Assembly (NCBI RefSeq): GCF_020320395.1
Contig: NZ_JAEDAH010000005.1
Location: 1 to 64,000, forward strand
DNA: 64,000 nt
Direction of reading: 5' to 3'
Origin: Thalassolituus marinus
GTDB lineage: Bacteria > Pseudomonadota > Gammaproteobacteria > Pseudomonadales > Oceanobacteraceae
This document shows positions 27,934-37,063 of the stretch, in pieces. A model generated the notes under the pieces. That model saw nothing but the letters and a program-made list of their open reading frames with translations, was not told the origin of the DNA and did no database searches. Position 1 is the first letter of the stretch; each line of letters begins with the position of its first letter. The translations under genes were made by a program, and so were the position numbers.

Positions 27934-29343
27934 TTACAGATCTTTCAGCGCAGAAATAGTGTCCTGCAGAACTTTCTTCGCATCACCGGACACCATCAGG
28001 CTGTTGTCACGGATGAAGAGTTCGTTCGGGATACCAGCGAAGCCTGGAGACAGACCACGTTTAACCACAACCACGGTACGTGCGTTATGTACATCCAGAA
28101 TAGGCATACCAAAGATCGGAGAGTTAGGATCTTTAGAAGCCGCAGGGTTAACCACGTCGTTAGCACCCAGAACAATGGCAACATCAGTCTGAGAGAACTC
28201 AGGGTTGATGGTGTCCATTTCAACCAGCTGATCGTAAGGTACTTCGGCTTCCGCCAGCAGTACGTTCATATGACCAGGCATACGGCCGGCAACCGGGTGA
28301 ATCGCGTACTTAACTTCAGCGCCATTGGCTTCCAGCATGTTAGCCAGTTCACGAGTGGCGTGCTGAGCCTGAGCTACCGCCAGACCGTAACCCGGTACGA
28401 ATACCACTTTCTGTGCACCGTCGAGCAACATCGCCAGTTCATCAGCAGAAGAGAACTTCACTTTGCCTTCGTAGAAAGCATCGTTCTCAGACTTGCTCAC
28501 GCCAGCCGTTGCCGCCATAGAACCACCGAACAGTACGTTAGTCAGGGAACGGTTCATCGCTTTACACATGATGGACGTCAGGATGATACCGGACGCACCA
28601 ACCAGAGAACCGGTGATGATCAGACCGTTGTTACCCAGAACGAAACCGGCAGCCGCACCGGCCAGGCCGGAGTAGGAGTTCAGCAGAGAAACCACAACCG
28701 GCATGTCGGCACCACCGATAGGCATTACCAGACACACACCCAGAACCAGACACAGTACGATCAGACCAGCAACCAGCAGGTCAGCGTGCAGCGGATCAAC
28801 CGCAGCGAAGTAACCAGCACCGGCCAGCAGAGTCAGCAGACACAGTTTAACGATCCACTTGAACAGCTTAACTTTGTTGCTGTCGCCGATTTTGCCTTTC
28901 AGTTTGCCCACAGCAACGAAAGAACCGGTCAGGGTTACCGCACCGATCAGGATGGACAGAATAACCGCGATAGACCAGTCGTAAGTTGGAACGAACTTGC
29001 CCATTTCCGCCAGTTTCTGGCTTTCCAGGTAGTTAGCCGCTGCTACCAGCAGGGATGCACCACCACCGATACCATTCAGCGCAGCAACCATTTCCGGCAT
29101 ATCGGTCATGGCTACTTTCTTCGCCATAATGCCACCGATGGTGCCACCAATCAGAACACCAATAATGATGTACTCGTAGCTCACAACATTGTGATCCAGC
29201 AGCGCCACGATCACAGCAATCAGCATACCGCTGGCAGAAAACTGGTTACCACGAACTGCAGTTTTAGGGGTGGTCATACCCTTGATGCCGAGGATGAACA
29301 GAACGGCAGCAACGAGGTAACCCAGATTAATCAGAATTTCCAT
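27934..29343 (-). CDS. pntB: NAD(P) transhydrogenase subunit beta
   Basis: A 469-residue membrane subunit of the proton-translocating transhydrogenase that makes NADPH from NADH using the proton gradient. About nine hydrophobic helices occupy 1-270; the C-terminal NADP-binding domain III (about 290-469) has VVFVPGYGLAVAQAQ, HPVAGRMPGHMNVLLAEA and GANDVVNPAA. It is last in the pntAa-pntAb-pntB operon, 14 bases after pntAb. Confidence 0.96.
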   Translation of the reverse strand: MEILINLGYLVAAVLFILGIKGMTTPKTAVRGNQFSASGMLIAVIVALLDHNVVSYEYIIIGVLIGGTIGGIMAKKVAMTDMPEMVAALNGIGGGASLLVAAANYLESQKLAEMGKFVPTYDWSIAVILSILIGAVTLTGSFVAVGKLKGKIGDSNKVKLFKWIVKLCLLTLLAGAGYFAAVDPLHADLLVAGLIVLCLVLGVCLVMPIGGADMPVVVSLLNSYSGLAGAAAGFVLGNNGLIITGSLVGASGIILTSIMCKAMNRSLTNVLFGGSMAATAGVSKSENDAFYEGKVKFSSADELAMLLDGAQKVVFVPGYGLAVAQAQHATRELANMLEANGAEVKYAIHPVAGRMPGHMNVLLAEAEVPYDQLVEMDTINPEFSQTDVAIVLGANDVVNPAASKDPNSPIFGMPILDVHNARTVVVVKRGLSPGFAGIPNELFIRDNSLMVSGDAKKVLQDTISALKDL

Positions 29344-29357
29344 TGTAAAACGCTACC

Positions 29358-29642
29358 TTATTTCTTCTTGAACATGTTCAGCATGCGGTCGGTTACCATA
29401 AAACCGGCCACGATGTTGATGGTGGCCAGCGCGATCGCCGCCACACCCAGAACGGTGGACAGCACAGTGGTGTGCTCGCTGCCGCCAGAGCTGAGGATTG
29501 CACCCACAACCACGATACCGGAGATGGCGTTCGTGCCGCTCATCAGCGGGGTGTGCAGTGTTGGTGGTACTTTGTTAATCACTTCCACACCGACGAAGAT
29601 CGCCAGTACGAAAATGGTGAGGCTCATGATGAACATTTCCAT
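29358..29642 (-). CDS. pntAb: NAD(P) transhydrogenase membrane subunit alpha-2
   Basis: A 94-residue membrane protein with three or four helices, corresponding to the C-terminal membrane part of E. coli PntA. The motif HTPLMSGTNAISGI is characteristic. In this genome the alpha subunit is split, as in Rhodospirillum and Pseudomonas. It lies five bases after pntAa. Confidence 0.94.
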   Translation of the reverse strand: MEMFIMSLTIFVLAIFVGVEVINKVPPTLHTPLMSGTNAISGIVVVGAILSSGGSEHTTVLSTVLGVAAIALATINIVAGFMVTDRMLNMFKKK

Positions 29643-29647
29643 CAGAC

Positions 29648-30781
29648 TTACTCCCCGATCTGGGCCTTCAGGCCTTCGTGTTTGATTTCGCCGTTTTCTG
29701 TTACCAGAGTGGCGGCCACAATGTCGTCTTCCATATTCACGTTGAGCTGGCCGTCAGCAGCCATATTCAGCAGGAATGTAGAGATGTTTTTGGTCAGCAG
29801 CTGGGATGCATGAACCGGTACACGGCCCGGGTGGTCGGTGTAACCAATGATGGTGACGCCGTCCAGGTACACTTTTTCACCGGATACTGTGCCTTCGACG
29901 TTACCGCCACGCTCAGCAGCCAGATCCACGATGACCGAACCTTTCTTCATGTAGTGCAGCATGTCTTTGGTGATCAGACGTGGAGACGCCTTACCAGGGA
30001 TCGCAGCGGTGGTGATAACCAGATCTGCCTGGGAGATCTTGGTGGTCATCTGCTCGCGCTGCTTACGGTAAAACTCTTCAGACTTCTCAGTCGCGTAACC
30101 GCCGGTTGCACCGCCCTCTTCCTGTGGCAGATCGAATTCAACGAACTTAGCGCCCAGAGATTCAACCTGTTCACGTACTTCGGCACGGGTATCGTACGCT
30201 TCAACAACAGCGCCCAGACGACGAGCAGTAGAGATAGCCATCAGACCAGCAACACCGGCACCGATGATGAATACGCGCGCCGGGTGAATGGTACCGGCAG
30301 CAGTCATCAGCATCGGGAAGTACTGTGGCAGCGCCATAGCGCCGGTCAGTACTGAACGATAACCGGAGATCGCACCCATGGAGCTGAGTACGTCCATAGA
30401 CTGCGCGCGGGTGGTACGCGGAATGAATTCCAGCGCAAATGAGCGCACGTTACGTGCAGCCAGTTGTTTAACCAGAGGCAGGTTGAACCAGGCGTCCAGC
30501 ATACAGATCAGCGTGCTGTTTTCTTTCAGCATTGGTACTTCGCTGTCCAGCGGCTGACGGACTTTAAGGATGATGTCTGCCTGTTCGTACAGGGATTCCG
30601 CCGTCGGTGCGATACTCGCACCACAGTTACGGTATTCATCATCGGCAAAGTGAGCGGCATCGCCAGCACCTTCCTGAACAACGACTTCGAAGCCAGCGTC
30701 CAGAAGAGTCTGAATACCTGATGGAATCAGGGCGACCCGGGCTTCCCCAGGATAGATTTCCTTAGGTACACCAATCAACAT
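29648..30781 (-). CDS. pntAa: NAD(P) transhydrogenase subunit alpha-1
   Basis: A 377-residue cytosolic NAD(H)-binding domain I, related to alanine dehydrogenase. MLIGVPKEIYPGEARVAL opens it, the Rossmann motif is VFIIGAGVAGLMAI, and DLAAERGGNVEGT lies near the NAD site. ATG 30781 follows AGGAG; the in-frame extension to 30901 would overlap mqo and is rejected. First gene of the pnt operon, 49 bases downstream of mqo, which may share transcription. Confidence 0.95.
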   Translation of the reverse strand: MLIGVPKEIYPGEARVALIPSGIQTLLDAGFEVVVQEGAGDAAHFADDEYRNCGASIAPTAESLYEQADIILKVRQPLDSEVPMLKENSTLICMLDAWFNLPLVKQLAARNVRSFALEFIPRTTRAQSMDVLSSMGAISGYRSVLTGAMALPQYFPMLMTAAGTIHPARVFIIGAGVAGLMAISTARRLGAVVEAYDTRAEVREQVESLGAKFVEFDLPQEEGGATGGYATEKSEEFYRKQREQMTTKISQADLVITTAAIPGKASPRLITKDMLHYMKKGSVIVDLAAERGGNVEGTVSGEKVYLDGVTIIGYTDHPGRVPVHASQLLTKNISTFLLNMAADGQLNVNMEDDIVAATLVTENGEIKHEGLKAQIGE

Positions 30782-30830
30782 AGTTAACACTCCTGTTGGA
30801 TTACTTAAAAGCTTGGTGAGACCGCAGTGC

Positions 30831-32315
30831 TTAATCGCGCTGCAGCCCCAGGGTAGACAAAGTGTTCTGACGAACCCGACCGAGCAGTTCGGCGTCGGCA
30901 ATCAGGGATTCACCATAGGAAGGCACCAGTTCTTTCAGGCGCGCAGTCCAGCCGCCATCCATACGGTCCTTAAAGCAGCGCTCAAGCACTTCGATCATGG
31001 CCTGAGCCGCCACCGATGCACCTGGCGAGGCCCCCAGCAGAGCTGCCAGAGAGCCATCAGCCGCAGCCACGAGTTCAGTACCGAACTCCAGTTTGCCGCG
31101 GCCATTGGTATCTTTTTTGATGATCTGCACACGCTGACCGGCCTGTGCCAGAGTCCACTTAGCGGATTCCGCAGCCGGGAAGTAATCACGCAGCGCATTT
31201 ACACGATCTTCATGTGATTGCATCACTTCGCTGATCAGATATTTGGTCAGGTCGAAGTTGTGCAGACCCACATCCATCATCGGCAGCAGATTGTTGGGAC
31301 GCACGGACTTAATCAGATCCATCACCGAACCTTCTTTCAGGAACTTGGTGGTGAAACCGGCGTACGGACCAAACAGCAGTGCTGGTTTGCCGTTGATGAT
31401 ACGGGTATCCATGTGTGGTACAGACATCGGTGGCGCACCGATCGCCGCCTTGCCATAGACCTTGGCGTAATGCTGCTTGATAACCGCTTCGTCCTGACAC
31501 ACCAGCCACTGACCAGATACCGGGAAGCCACCGTAGCCCTTGCCTTCCGGGATACCAGACATCTGCAGCAGCGGCAGCGCACCACCACCGGCACCAAGGA
31601 ATACGAAGGCAGTGTTTACTGTCTGAGTCTTGCCGCTGGCGCGGTTTTTCAAACGCACATCCCAGCGACCATCAGCGGTCTTCTTAATCGAAGACACCTC
31701 AGTGCTGAGTGCCAGTTCAAAGTTGTCATGCTTTTGCAGGGAGCCGACCAGATTGCGGGTCAGGGAGCCGAAGTCGACATCGCTGCCATGCGCGATACGA
31801 GTAGCTGCAACCTTTTCATCCGCACTGCGGCCTTCCATCACCAGCGGCATCCACTGACGCAGAACTTCCGGGTCTTCGCTGTATTCCATTTCCCGGAACA
31901 GGTGATGAGCCGACAGTTTTTCCCAGCGCTGACGCAGGAAGTTAACGTTCTTCTCGCCCCAGACGAAGCTGATGTGTGGCGTGGTATTGATAAAGTTCTG
32001 TGGAGCCGGCAGATCGCCAGTGCCGATCAAAGTGGTCCACAGCTGCAGAGAAATTTCAAAATTGGCATTGATCGTAAGGGCACGGTCGATTTCCACGTTA
32101 CCCTTCGCGTCTTCCGGCGTGTAGTTCAGCTCGCAGTAACCTGCGTGTCCTGTACCCGCGTTGTTCCAGCCATCCGTACTTTCATGTGCCACCCGATCCA
32201 GGCGTTCAACCATCATCAGTTTGAACGAGGGGTCCAGTTTACTGAGCAGCGTGCCCAGCGTTGCGCTCATCACGCCGCCGCCAACCAGCAGTACGTCCAG
32301 CTTATTTGTAGCCAT
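30831..32315 (-). CDS. mqo: Malate:quinone oxidoreductase
   Basis: A 494-residue FAD-dependent peripheral membrane enzyme that oxidises malate to oxaloacetate and reduces quinone, replacing or supplementing malate dehydrogenase. The dinucleotide motif VLLVGGGVMSATLG is at 8-21, FLGAGGGALPLLQ mid-protein, and PGASVAAQAM near the end is typical. Together with isocitrate lyase at 53.7-55.3 kb it supports growth on acetate or fatty acids. The 354-base gap upstream holds its promoter region. Confidence 0.95.
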   Translation of the reverse strand: MATNKLDVLLVGGGVMSATLGTLLSKLDPSFKLMMVERLDRVAHESTDGWNNAGTGHAGYCELNYTPEDAKGNVEIDRALTINANFEISLQLWTTLIGTGDLPAPQNFINTTPHISFVWGEKNVNFLRQRWEKLSAHHLFREMEYSEDPEVLRQWMPLVMEGRSADEKVAATRIAHGSDVDFGSLTRNLVGSLQKHDNFELALSTEVSSIKKTADGRWDVRLKNRASGKTQTVNTAFVFLGAGGGALPLLQMSGIPEGKGYGGFPVSGQWLVCQDEAVIKQHYAKVYGKAAIGAPPMSVPHMDTRIINGKPALLFGPYAGFTTKFLKEGSVMDLIKSVRPNNLLPMMDVGLHNFDLTKYLISEVMQSHEDRVNALRDYFPAAESAKWTLAQAGQRVQIIKKDTNGRGKLEFGTELVAAADGSLAALLGASPGASVAAQAMIEVLERCFKDRMDGGWTARLKELVPSYGESLIADAELLGRVRQNTLSTLGLQRD

Positions 32316-32669
32316 TTTGATTTCGCCTGTAGGTAAAAATCAGATTGTCGTTCCAGCGCGGATATGCGCCTCTAACTGGGCTTGTGGCCCGAATTACCCT
32401 ATGCCCTTTGCACGGGACGGCGATTTATACAGATCTTAGACTTTTGTAGCAACCTGTCGGACAGGTTTTAACCAAATTGATTTTTTATAAGGTCCATAAG
32501 TAAACACTTATACATAGCCGATATGGCCGGGAATACACCTTATAGATGAGCTAATACAGCACAATGCGACAGATACTTTCCTAGAGGGAAAATATCAGAC
32601 GAAATGAGTCATAAAAGAGATTGGCAACAGCGAGAGGAGCTTCGCCCCTATTAATAGATAGAACAGCTA
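32316..32669. other. Intergenic region upstream of mqo
   Basis: 354 bases without a gene. It contains a perfect seven-base hairpin (AACCTGT-cgg-ACAGGTT, 32451-32467), a possible operator or attenuator for mqo, AT-rich stretches suited to a promoter, and the 3' flank of the GreA-like gene with no clear terminator. Confidence 0.4.
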
Positions 32670-33158
32670 CTAACTGAGGTGTTCGAGCTGCCAACAATCG
32701 GTGCCCAGCGTAAGTTCATCTCCCTCGCCCAGACGTATCAGTTGCTGAGCTAATGGCGCCTGAAGGCTGATAACCTGAACCGACAAACCATCGACCTCTA
32801 TCTGACGCCCACCGACAGGCGCGATCCACAGCCAGCGCTCAGCGGGGTGATCATTTTCAGCACCGCCCTGTAGTTGCACCAGCGCTCCTAACCCGGCCAG
32901 ATCATCGGCATCGAATTCCGGTACCGACCACTGGCCGATGCGAATGCGCAGCTGCTGTAACTCCCGGATACGCTCAGACTGACCATGGGCCAGGTATGCG
33001 GCTTCCAGCGCCAGCGTGTCGTACTGATTTTCCGGCTTGTTCTGCTCATGTGACGCCGTTGCCTGGGCCTGACGGGCGGCAGCCAGCGCCGCATCGATAT
33101 CGTTATCGAGACTGGCGAGCAAGGCTGACTTCAGTTCATTTTTCGACGGAATACTCAC
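32670..33158 (-). CDS. GreA/GreB-like transcription factor family protein
   Basis: A 162-residue protein built like Gre factors: an N-terminal helical hairpin (about 1-75; ENQYDTLALEAAYLAHGQ resembles the GreA loop DARENAEYHAA region) and a C-terminal FKBP-like beta domain (about 85-160; SPLAQQLIRLGEGDEL-like LGEGDELTLG). Pseudomonas has similar short proteins named GreAB-type elongation factors. The acidic tip of true GreA is not obvious, so RNA cleavage stimulation is uncertain. Start is GTG 33158 with a weak ribosome site. Confidence 0.65.
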   Translation of the reverse strand: MSIPSKNELKSALLASLDNDIDAALAAARQAQATASHEQNKPENQYDTLALEAAYLAHGQSERIRELQQLRIRIGQWSVPEFDADDLAGLGALVQLQGGAENDHPAERWLWIAPVGGRQIEVDGLSVQVISLQAPLAQQLIRLGEGDELTLGTDCWQLEHLS

Positions 33159-33247
33159 TGCTTTTAACTACCCGGAACGCCGCTGTTTAAGGTTTTGTGC
33201 CATTATAACCACGAATCATTTTCCCCTCTCTGCAAAAGGGATTTTCC

Positions 33248-34156
33248 ATGTCTGATATTTCCACCCTCCTTAAGACTGCGGCACCGAGCATTTCCGTTAA
33301 TAAACGAGGCGAGCTCGACTGCCTGGAGGTCCGCCATCCGGCTTTCAGCGCAGACCTGTTACTTCAGGGCGCGCAGTTGCTGCATTATGCTCCGGCAGGT
33401 GAAGAAAGCTGGCTATGGCTCAGCGACTCGGTGGAATACAAACAAGGTACCTCACTGCGCGGTGGCATTCCGCTATGCTGGCCGTGGTTCGGCAATGCCA
33501 CCATGAACCCGGACGCGGTAAAACATCATATTGCCGATGCAGAACAGGCTCCGGCCCATGGTTTTGCCCGCACCCGTATCTGGTCGCTGGCCGAGGCTTA
33601 TGAGGATAATGACGAAGTGGTTATTACGCTGACCCTCGATGACTGTCAGCATCCACTGTGGCAGGCCGATCTGGCCGTAGAAGCGGAATTCCGTTTTACC
33701 GCATCCAGCGTGAGCGTGGTTCTGGCGACGACGAATAAGGGTGAGACTGCGGTCAGTTTCTCACAGGCACTGCATACTTACTTCCCGACGTCCGACATTC
33801 ACAACACGCGTATATCTGGCTTCGATGGCGAATCGTATCTGGAAACACTGGAAGGCTGGCAACGCAAAACCCAGCAAGGCGATATCAGCTTCGGTGGTGA
33901 AACTGACCGCATTTACTTTGGTGAGGAAACCCTGTCGCTGATCACCCCGAAACACACCACAGACCTCAGCTGTCAGGGCAGTCACAGTGCCGTGGTGTGG
34001 AACCCGTGGATTGAGAAAAGTCTGCGCCTGAGCCAGTTTGCCGCTGATGACTACCAGCGCATGTTCTGTGTTGAAACCGCCAATGCGGCCGACGATGCGG
34101 TCACGCTGGCGGCAGGAGACGAGCACGTGCTGTGCATGCTGCTGACCCGCCGCTGA
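33248..34156 (+). CDS. D-hexose-6-phosphate mutarotase (YeaD-type)
   Basis: A 302-residue aldose-1-epimerase-fold enzyme interconverting alpha and beta anomers of glucose 6-phosphate. Family signatures are RGGIPLCWPWFG, HGFARTRIW (catalytic His), ALHTYFPTSDI and VVWNPWIEK. Close to the usual 290-300 residues. A single gene; the 103 bases after it hold no feature I can support. Confidence 0.9.
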   Translation: MSDISTLLKTAAPSISVNKRGELDCLEVRHPAFSADLLLQGAQLLHYAPAGEESWLWLSDSVEYKQGTSLRGGIPLCWPWFGNATMNPDAVKHHIADAEQAPAHGFARTRIWSLAEAYEDNDEVVITLTLDDCQHPLWQADLAVEAEFRFTASSVSVVLATTNKGETAVSFSQALHTYFPTSDIHNTRISGFDGESYLETLEGWQRKTQQGDISFGGETDRIYFGEETLSLITPKHTTDLSCQGSHSAVVWNPWIEKSLRLSQFAADDYQRMFCVETANAADDAVTLAAGDEHVLCMLLTRR

Positions 34157-34259
34157 AGCGGGCAGAAATCTTAGCCGTGAGGCCAGCCGTGGGTCTGAAC
34201 CCAGGCCAGAACCCCCAGCGCCAATCCATTTACGTACAGCCCGACATCATTCCATGATG

Positions 34260-34667
34260 TCAGGCGGCGTCCCCCTTTTGCTGGAACAGGAACTGCGAAG
34301 TGACCCGATCCATACTGCGCAGATGCTGACCAAACCAGTCCGGTACGGTCTCCAGTAAAAATTCCAGCACCGGACTGACATCACCTGTGGCTTCAAAATT
34401 TGCCAGCTGATCACGGAACATGCCCAGCACCCGTTCGTGTTCTGCCTTGTGCACCGGATAAGGAGGAAAGTGATAACGCTGCATCTCCTCCTCTTCGTGG
34501 GCGAAATGCTTCACACAGTGGTCGTACAGGAGATTCAGGTGTGGCAAGGCAGCCTCACCCATCAGCAGCGCCTGTTCGGCAGCGTTGAGGAGATTGGCGA
34601 AGTCTTCATGCTCGCGATTCATGAAATCCTGCGCCATCGGAGGGTAGTCGCGCATAACGATGGTCAT
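34260..34667 (-). CDS. Bacteriohemerythrin-like protein
   Basis: A 135-residue four-helix protein with the di-iron ligands of hemerythrins: H in NREHEDF, H/H/E in LYDHCVKHFAHEEEEM, H in HKAEH and H/D in GQHLRSMD. It binds oxygen reversibly or senses oxygen/NO. ATG 34667 follows an AAGGAGG site; a further upstream start at 34724 would extend the protein with unrelated residues. A DNR-type box 60 bases upstream with a well-placed -10 element suggests induction at low oxygen or by NO. Confidence 0.88.
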   Translation of the reverse strand: MTIVMRDYPPMAQDFMNREHEDFANLLNAAEQALLMGEAALPHLNLLYDHCVKHFAHEEEEMQRYHFPPYPVHKAEHERVLGMFRDQLANFEATGDVSPVLEFLLETVPDWFGQHLRSMDRVTSQFLFQQKGDAA

Positions 34668-34726
34668 AGCGCCTCCTTCAGTTATCTGATCTGCGAGCAC
34701 GATAACCGAAGGAAGTTCAGGCAATA

Positions 34727-34740
34727 TTGACCACCATCAA
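34727..34740 (-). promoter_or_regulatory. DNR/FNR-type box of the hemerythrin gene
   Basis: On the coding strand TTGATGGTGGTCAA matches TTGAT-N4-GTCAA. A TTATCG element follows with its centre 31 bases downstream, as in class II activated promoters (box at about -41), and the ATG comes after a normal leader. Confidence 0.65.
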
Positions 34741-34754
34741 CTAAGGACACGCAC

Positions 34755-35690
34755 TCAGCAGTACTGGGCAACGTCGACAATCGTTCGGCGCAGCCAGCGA
34801 TGCGCCTGATGATGCTGCAGCAGTGGTGACCAGGCCATTTTCAGCTCGAACGGCGGGATTTTGAACGGCGGCTCCTTCACTACCAGCGAGGCCGACTCGG
34901 CCTGCATATCCGCCACTTTGCGCGGAAGAGTGGCCACCAGATCATTGTTCAGGGCCAGTAATGCCGGCATCTGATAGTGACGAGTGAACACCGAAATTTT
35001 ACGTTTCTGCCCCAATTTGGACAGAGCGTTATCCACCCATCCCAGACGAATAACCTTTTCCGGGTCGATACCAACCCCTGCGCCCATGCCGGTTTTGCTC
35101 ACCCAGATGTGCTTGCTGGCCAGGTAGGCATTCAGATCAAAGTTCTTAATACCAGGATGATCCGGATTAACCAGACAGACAAAATCGTCCTGCCACAGGG
35201 TCATCTGATGGAAAGACTGCGGCATCTCGTCGAAACGGTTGATCGCCATATCAACCTTACCGGCTTCCACATCTTTGAAGGTCACATCCGAAGGCGTCAG
35301 TACATCGAGAATGATGTCCGGTGCGTCGGTACGCAGACGCTTAACCAGCTCGGGCACCAGAGTTGATTCAGCATAATCACTGACCATAATCCGGAACACC
35401 CGATGACTGCTCTGGGCATCGAATTCTTCCAGCGGTTGCAGGGCAATTTCAAGCTCACCCAGCGCCTTGCGGATCACCGGTTGCAGTTCCTGCGCCCGTT
35501 CAGTTGGTGTCATACCATCGGAAGTGCGCACCAGTAATGGGTCATTGAACAGTTCGCGCAGACGGCGCAGGCCGTTGCTCATGGCGGGCTGGGTAATACC
35601 GAGCTGCTGGGCAGCCTTGGTCACACTGCCTTCACGCAGCAGTACGTCCAGATACACCAGCAGATTCAGGTCTATTCGATCGAGGTTCAC
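34755..35690 (-). CDS. LysR family transcriptional regulator
   Basis: A 311-residue LysR protein (NLDRIDLNLLVYLDVLL start; helix-turn-helix SVTKAAQQLGITQPAMSNGLRRL) of the NodD/LeuO-like branch. The effector domain follows from about 90. GTG 35690 is chosen because GGAG lies eight bases upstream and homologues begin at this point; ATG 35717 is the alternative. Target unknown. It lies upstream of hemerythrin and downstream of a phosphoribosyltransferase with no sure link to either. Confidence 0.88.
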   Translation of the reverse strand: MNLDRIDLNLLVYLDVLLREGSVTKAAQQLGITQPAMSNGLRRLRELFNDPLLVRTSDGMTPTERAQELQPVIRKALGELEIALQPLEEFDAQSSHRVFRIMVSDYAESTLVPELVKRLRTDAPDIILDVLTPSDVTFKDVEAGKVDMAINRFDEMPQSFHQMTLWQDDFVCLVNPDHPGIKNFDLNAYLASKHIWVSKTGMGAGVGIDPEKVIRLGWVDNALSKLGQKRKISVFTRHYQMPALLALNNDLVATLPRKVADMQAESASLVVKEPPFKIPPFELKMAWSPLLQHHQAHRWLRRTIVDVAQYC

Positions 35691-35781
35691 GTCGGCTTCT
35701 CCGCTTCGGGAGGCCATTGTCTCAGGCTTTCAGGTATTCACCAAGCCTATGATCTGACGCTTTAGTATCACTGATGATGAT

Positions 35782-36348
35782 TTAATCAGCCAGATACGGT
35801 GCAACCCAGGATTTGGAACTGTCGATTTCTTCACGACTCAGGCCTTTGAGTTCGTATGGAAACACCAGCCAGTCACCGGTTTCATGCAGAAAGAAATCCG
35901 GTTTCAGCTCGGTGCGATTGAACTCGGGACGCTGATACAGCGTTGCGATACGAACTTCCTCTGGAAAGTTGCGCTTCATTTTGGTCTGCAGTCGGCGAAT
36001 CACTGCACTGATGTTAAGGCCGGTACTGAACACGTCATCGACAATCAGCAAACCGTCATCAACATTGAGATTTTCAATCAGGTACTGGGTACCATGAACA
36101 CGGATATCCTCCGGCGCCTCCACCATGCTCTGATAAGCAGGAAGACCACGATAGGACGTTCGCAGCGCGATATGGTCGGTTTTCACCCCCAGCGTCTGCA
36201 GGCATTCCTGTACATAGATACCAACGGAGCTGCCGCCACGCCACAGGCCAACGATAAAGGTCGGGCGGAAACCACTTTCAAAAATCTGTACTCCCAGACG
36301 GAAAGCGTCCTGAATGACGGATTCTTCATCTAAAAATCGTTTCTGCAT
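35782..36348 (-). CDS. Phosphoribosyltransferase family protein (paralogue 1)
   Basis: A 188-residue type I PRTase. The PRPP loop is GLLIVDDVFSTGLN (about 99-112) and GLWRGGSSVGIYV (about 34-46) is the first phosphate-binding loop. It probably salvages a purine base such as hypoxanthine or guanine; the base-specificity hood differs from Hpt, so the substrate is uncertain. Strikingly the divergent gene 93 bases away encodes a paralogue of identical length with the same layout (FRPTF, WRGG, LLIVDDV, HET, GLS.DEI). Start has AAGGT upstream. Confidence 0.82.
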   Translation of the reverse strand: MQKRFLDEESVIQDAFRLGVQIFESGFRPTFIVGLWRGGSSVGIYVQECLQTLGVKTDHIALRTSYRGLPAYQSMVEAPEDIRVHGTQYLIENLNVDDGLLIVDDVFSTGLNISAVIRRLQTKMKRNFPEEVRIATLYQRPEFNRTELKPDFFLHETGDWLVFPYELKGLSREEIDSSKSWVAPYLAD

Positions 36349-36393
36349 GGTGAACCTTATGTGACAGAGTATGTATCAGGACGGTATGATAAC

Positions 36394-36413
36394 ACCTGAC
36401 CATTCGGTCAGGT
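36394..36413. promoter_or_regulatory. Palindrome between divergent PRTase genes
   Basis: ACCTGACC-ATTC-GGTCAGGT has perfect eight-base arms (36394-36401 and 36406-36413). The form resembles TetR-family operators and it is centred between the two start codons, so one regulator may control both. Confidence 0.6.
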
Positions 36414-36440
36414 AATCGATTTAACCGGAGACACACAAAG

Positions 36441-37007
36441 ATGGGTGCCAAACTGTACTTAACCGCTCAGGGCTTACTGGAAGACTCATACCAGCTGGCC
36501 AGACAGGTGCTCGATAGTGGCTTCCGGCCAACCTTTATGATCGCGGTCTGGCGTGGTGGCGCCCCCATCGGTATTGCAGTACAGGAATTCCTCGACTTCC
36601 ACGGTATCGAAACCGATAACATCGCGATACGGACATCGTCCTATCAGGGCATTGATAACCAGGCCAAAGAAGTCAAAGTTCATGGCCTGAATTATCTGGT
36701 GAAAAACATCACTCACGAAGACAGCCTGTTGATCGTCGATGATGTCTATGACACCGGCCGTTCGATTGAAGCCATCATTACCGAGCTGAAACGCCTGGCG
36801 CGTCTGAATACACCACACGATATCCGTGTAGCAGTGCCCTATTACAAGCCAACTCGTAATCAGACAGACCGCGTACCGGACTACTTTGTGCACGAAACAG
36901 AAGCCTGGCTGAAGTACCCGCATTCCCTTGAGGGGCTCAGCGCCGATGAAATTGAACAGAACCGCCCGGAGCTTTACGACATCATTAAGCAGCACCTGCC
37001 GCGCTGA
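36441..37007 (+). CDS. Phosphoribosyltransferase family protein (paralogue 2)
   Basis: A 188-residue type I PRTase, with PRPP loop SLLIVDDVYDTGRS and first loop AVWRGGAPIG. The C-terminus carries HETEAWLKYPHSLEGLSADEI, matching HETGDWLVFPYELKGLSREEI of the divergent paralogue. YDTGRS is the canonical PRPP motif, whereas paralogue 1 has FSTGLN, which suggests that the two differ in substrate or that paralogue 1 is regulatory. GGAG precedes the ATG. Confidence 0.85.
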   Translation: MGAKLYLTAQGLLEDSYQLARQVLDSGFRPTFMIAVWRGGAPIGIAVQEFLDFHGIETDNIAIRTSSYQGIDNQAKEVKVHGLNYLVKNITHEDSLLIVDDVYDTGRSIEAIITELKRLARLNTPHDIRVAVPYYKPTRNQTDRVPDYFVHETEAWLKYPHSLEGLSADEIEQNRPELYDIIKQHLPR

Positions 37008-37018
37008 AGCACAAACAC

Positions 37019-37056
37019 TCCGGCGCAGCACTGCGCCGGAATAACCCGCCCGGGTT
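37019..37056. terminator. Two adjacent hairpins between convergent genes
   Basis: TCCGGCGCAG/CTGCGCCGGA (37019-37040) and AACCCG/CGGGTT (37043-37056) lie between PRTase 2 and the porin gene. The first is a perfect ten-base stem and probably ends transcription from both sides. Confidence 0.7.
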
Positions 37057-37063
37057 TAACAAG

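Noticed and set aside
28087-29685. Long plus-strand open frame antisense to pntB/pntAb
   Set aside because: Composition is His/Gln/Arg-rich with no domain, typical of an antisense shadow of a codon-biased gene; pntB and pntAb are certain.
34185-34275. Minus-strand frame reading LYVNGLALGVLAWVQTHGW before a stop, after the hemerythrin gene
   Set aside because: It looks protein-like but has no start codon or ribosome site and overlaps the hemerythrin end; too short to call a remnant.
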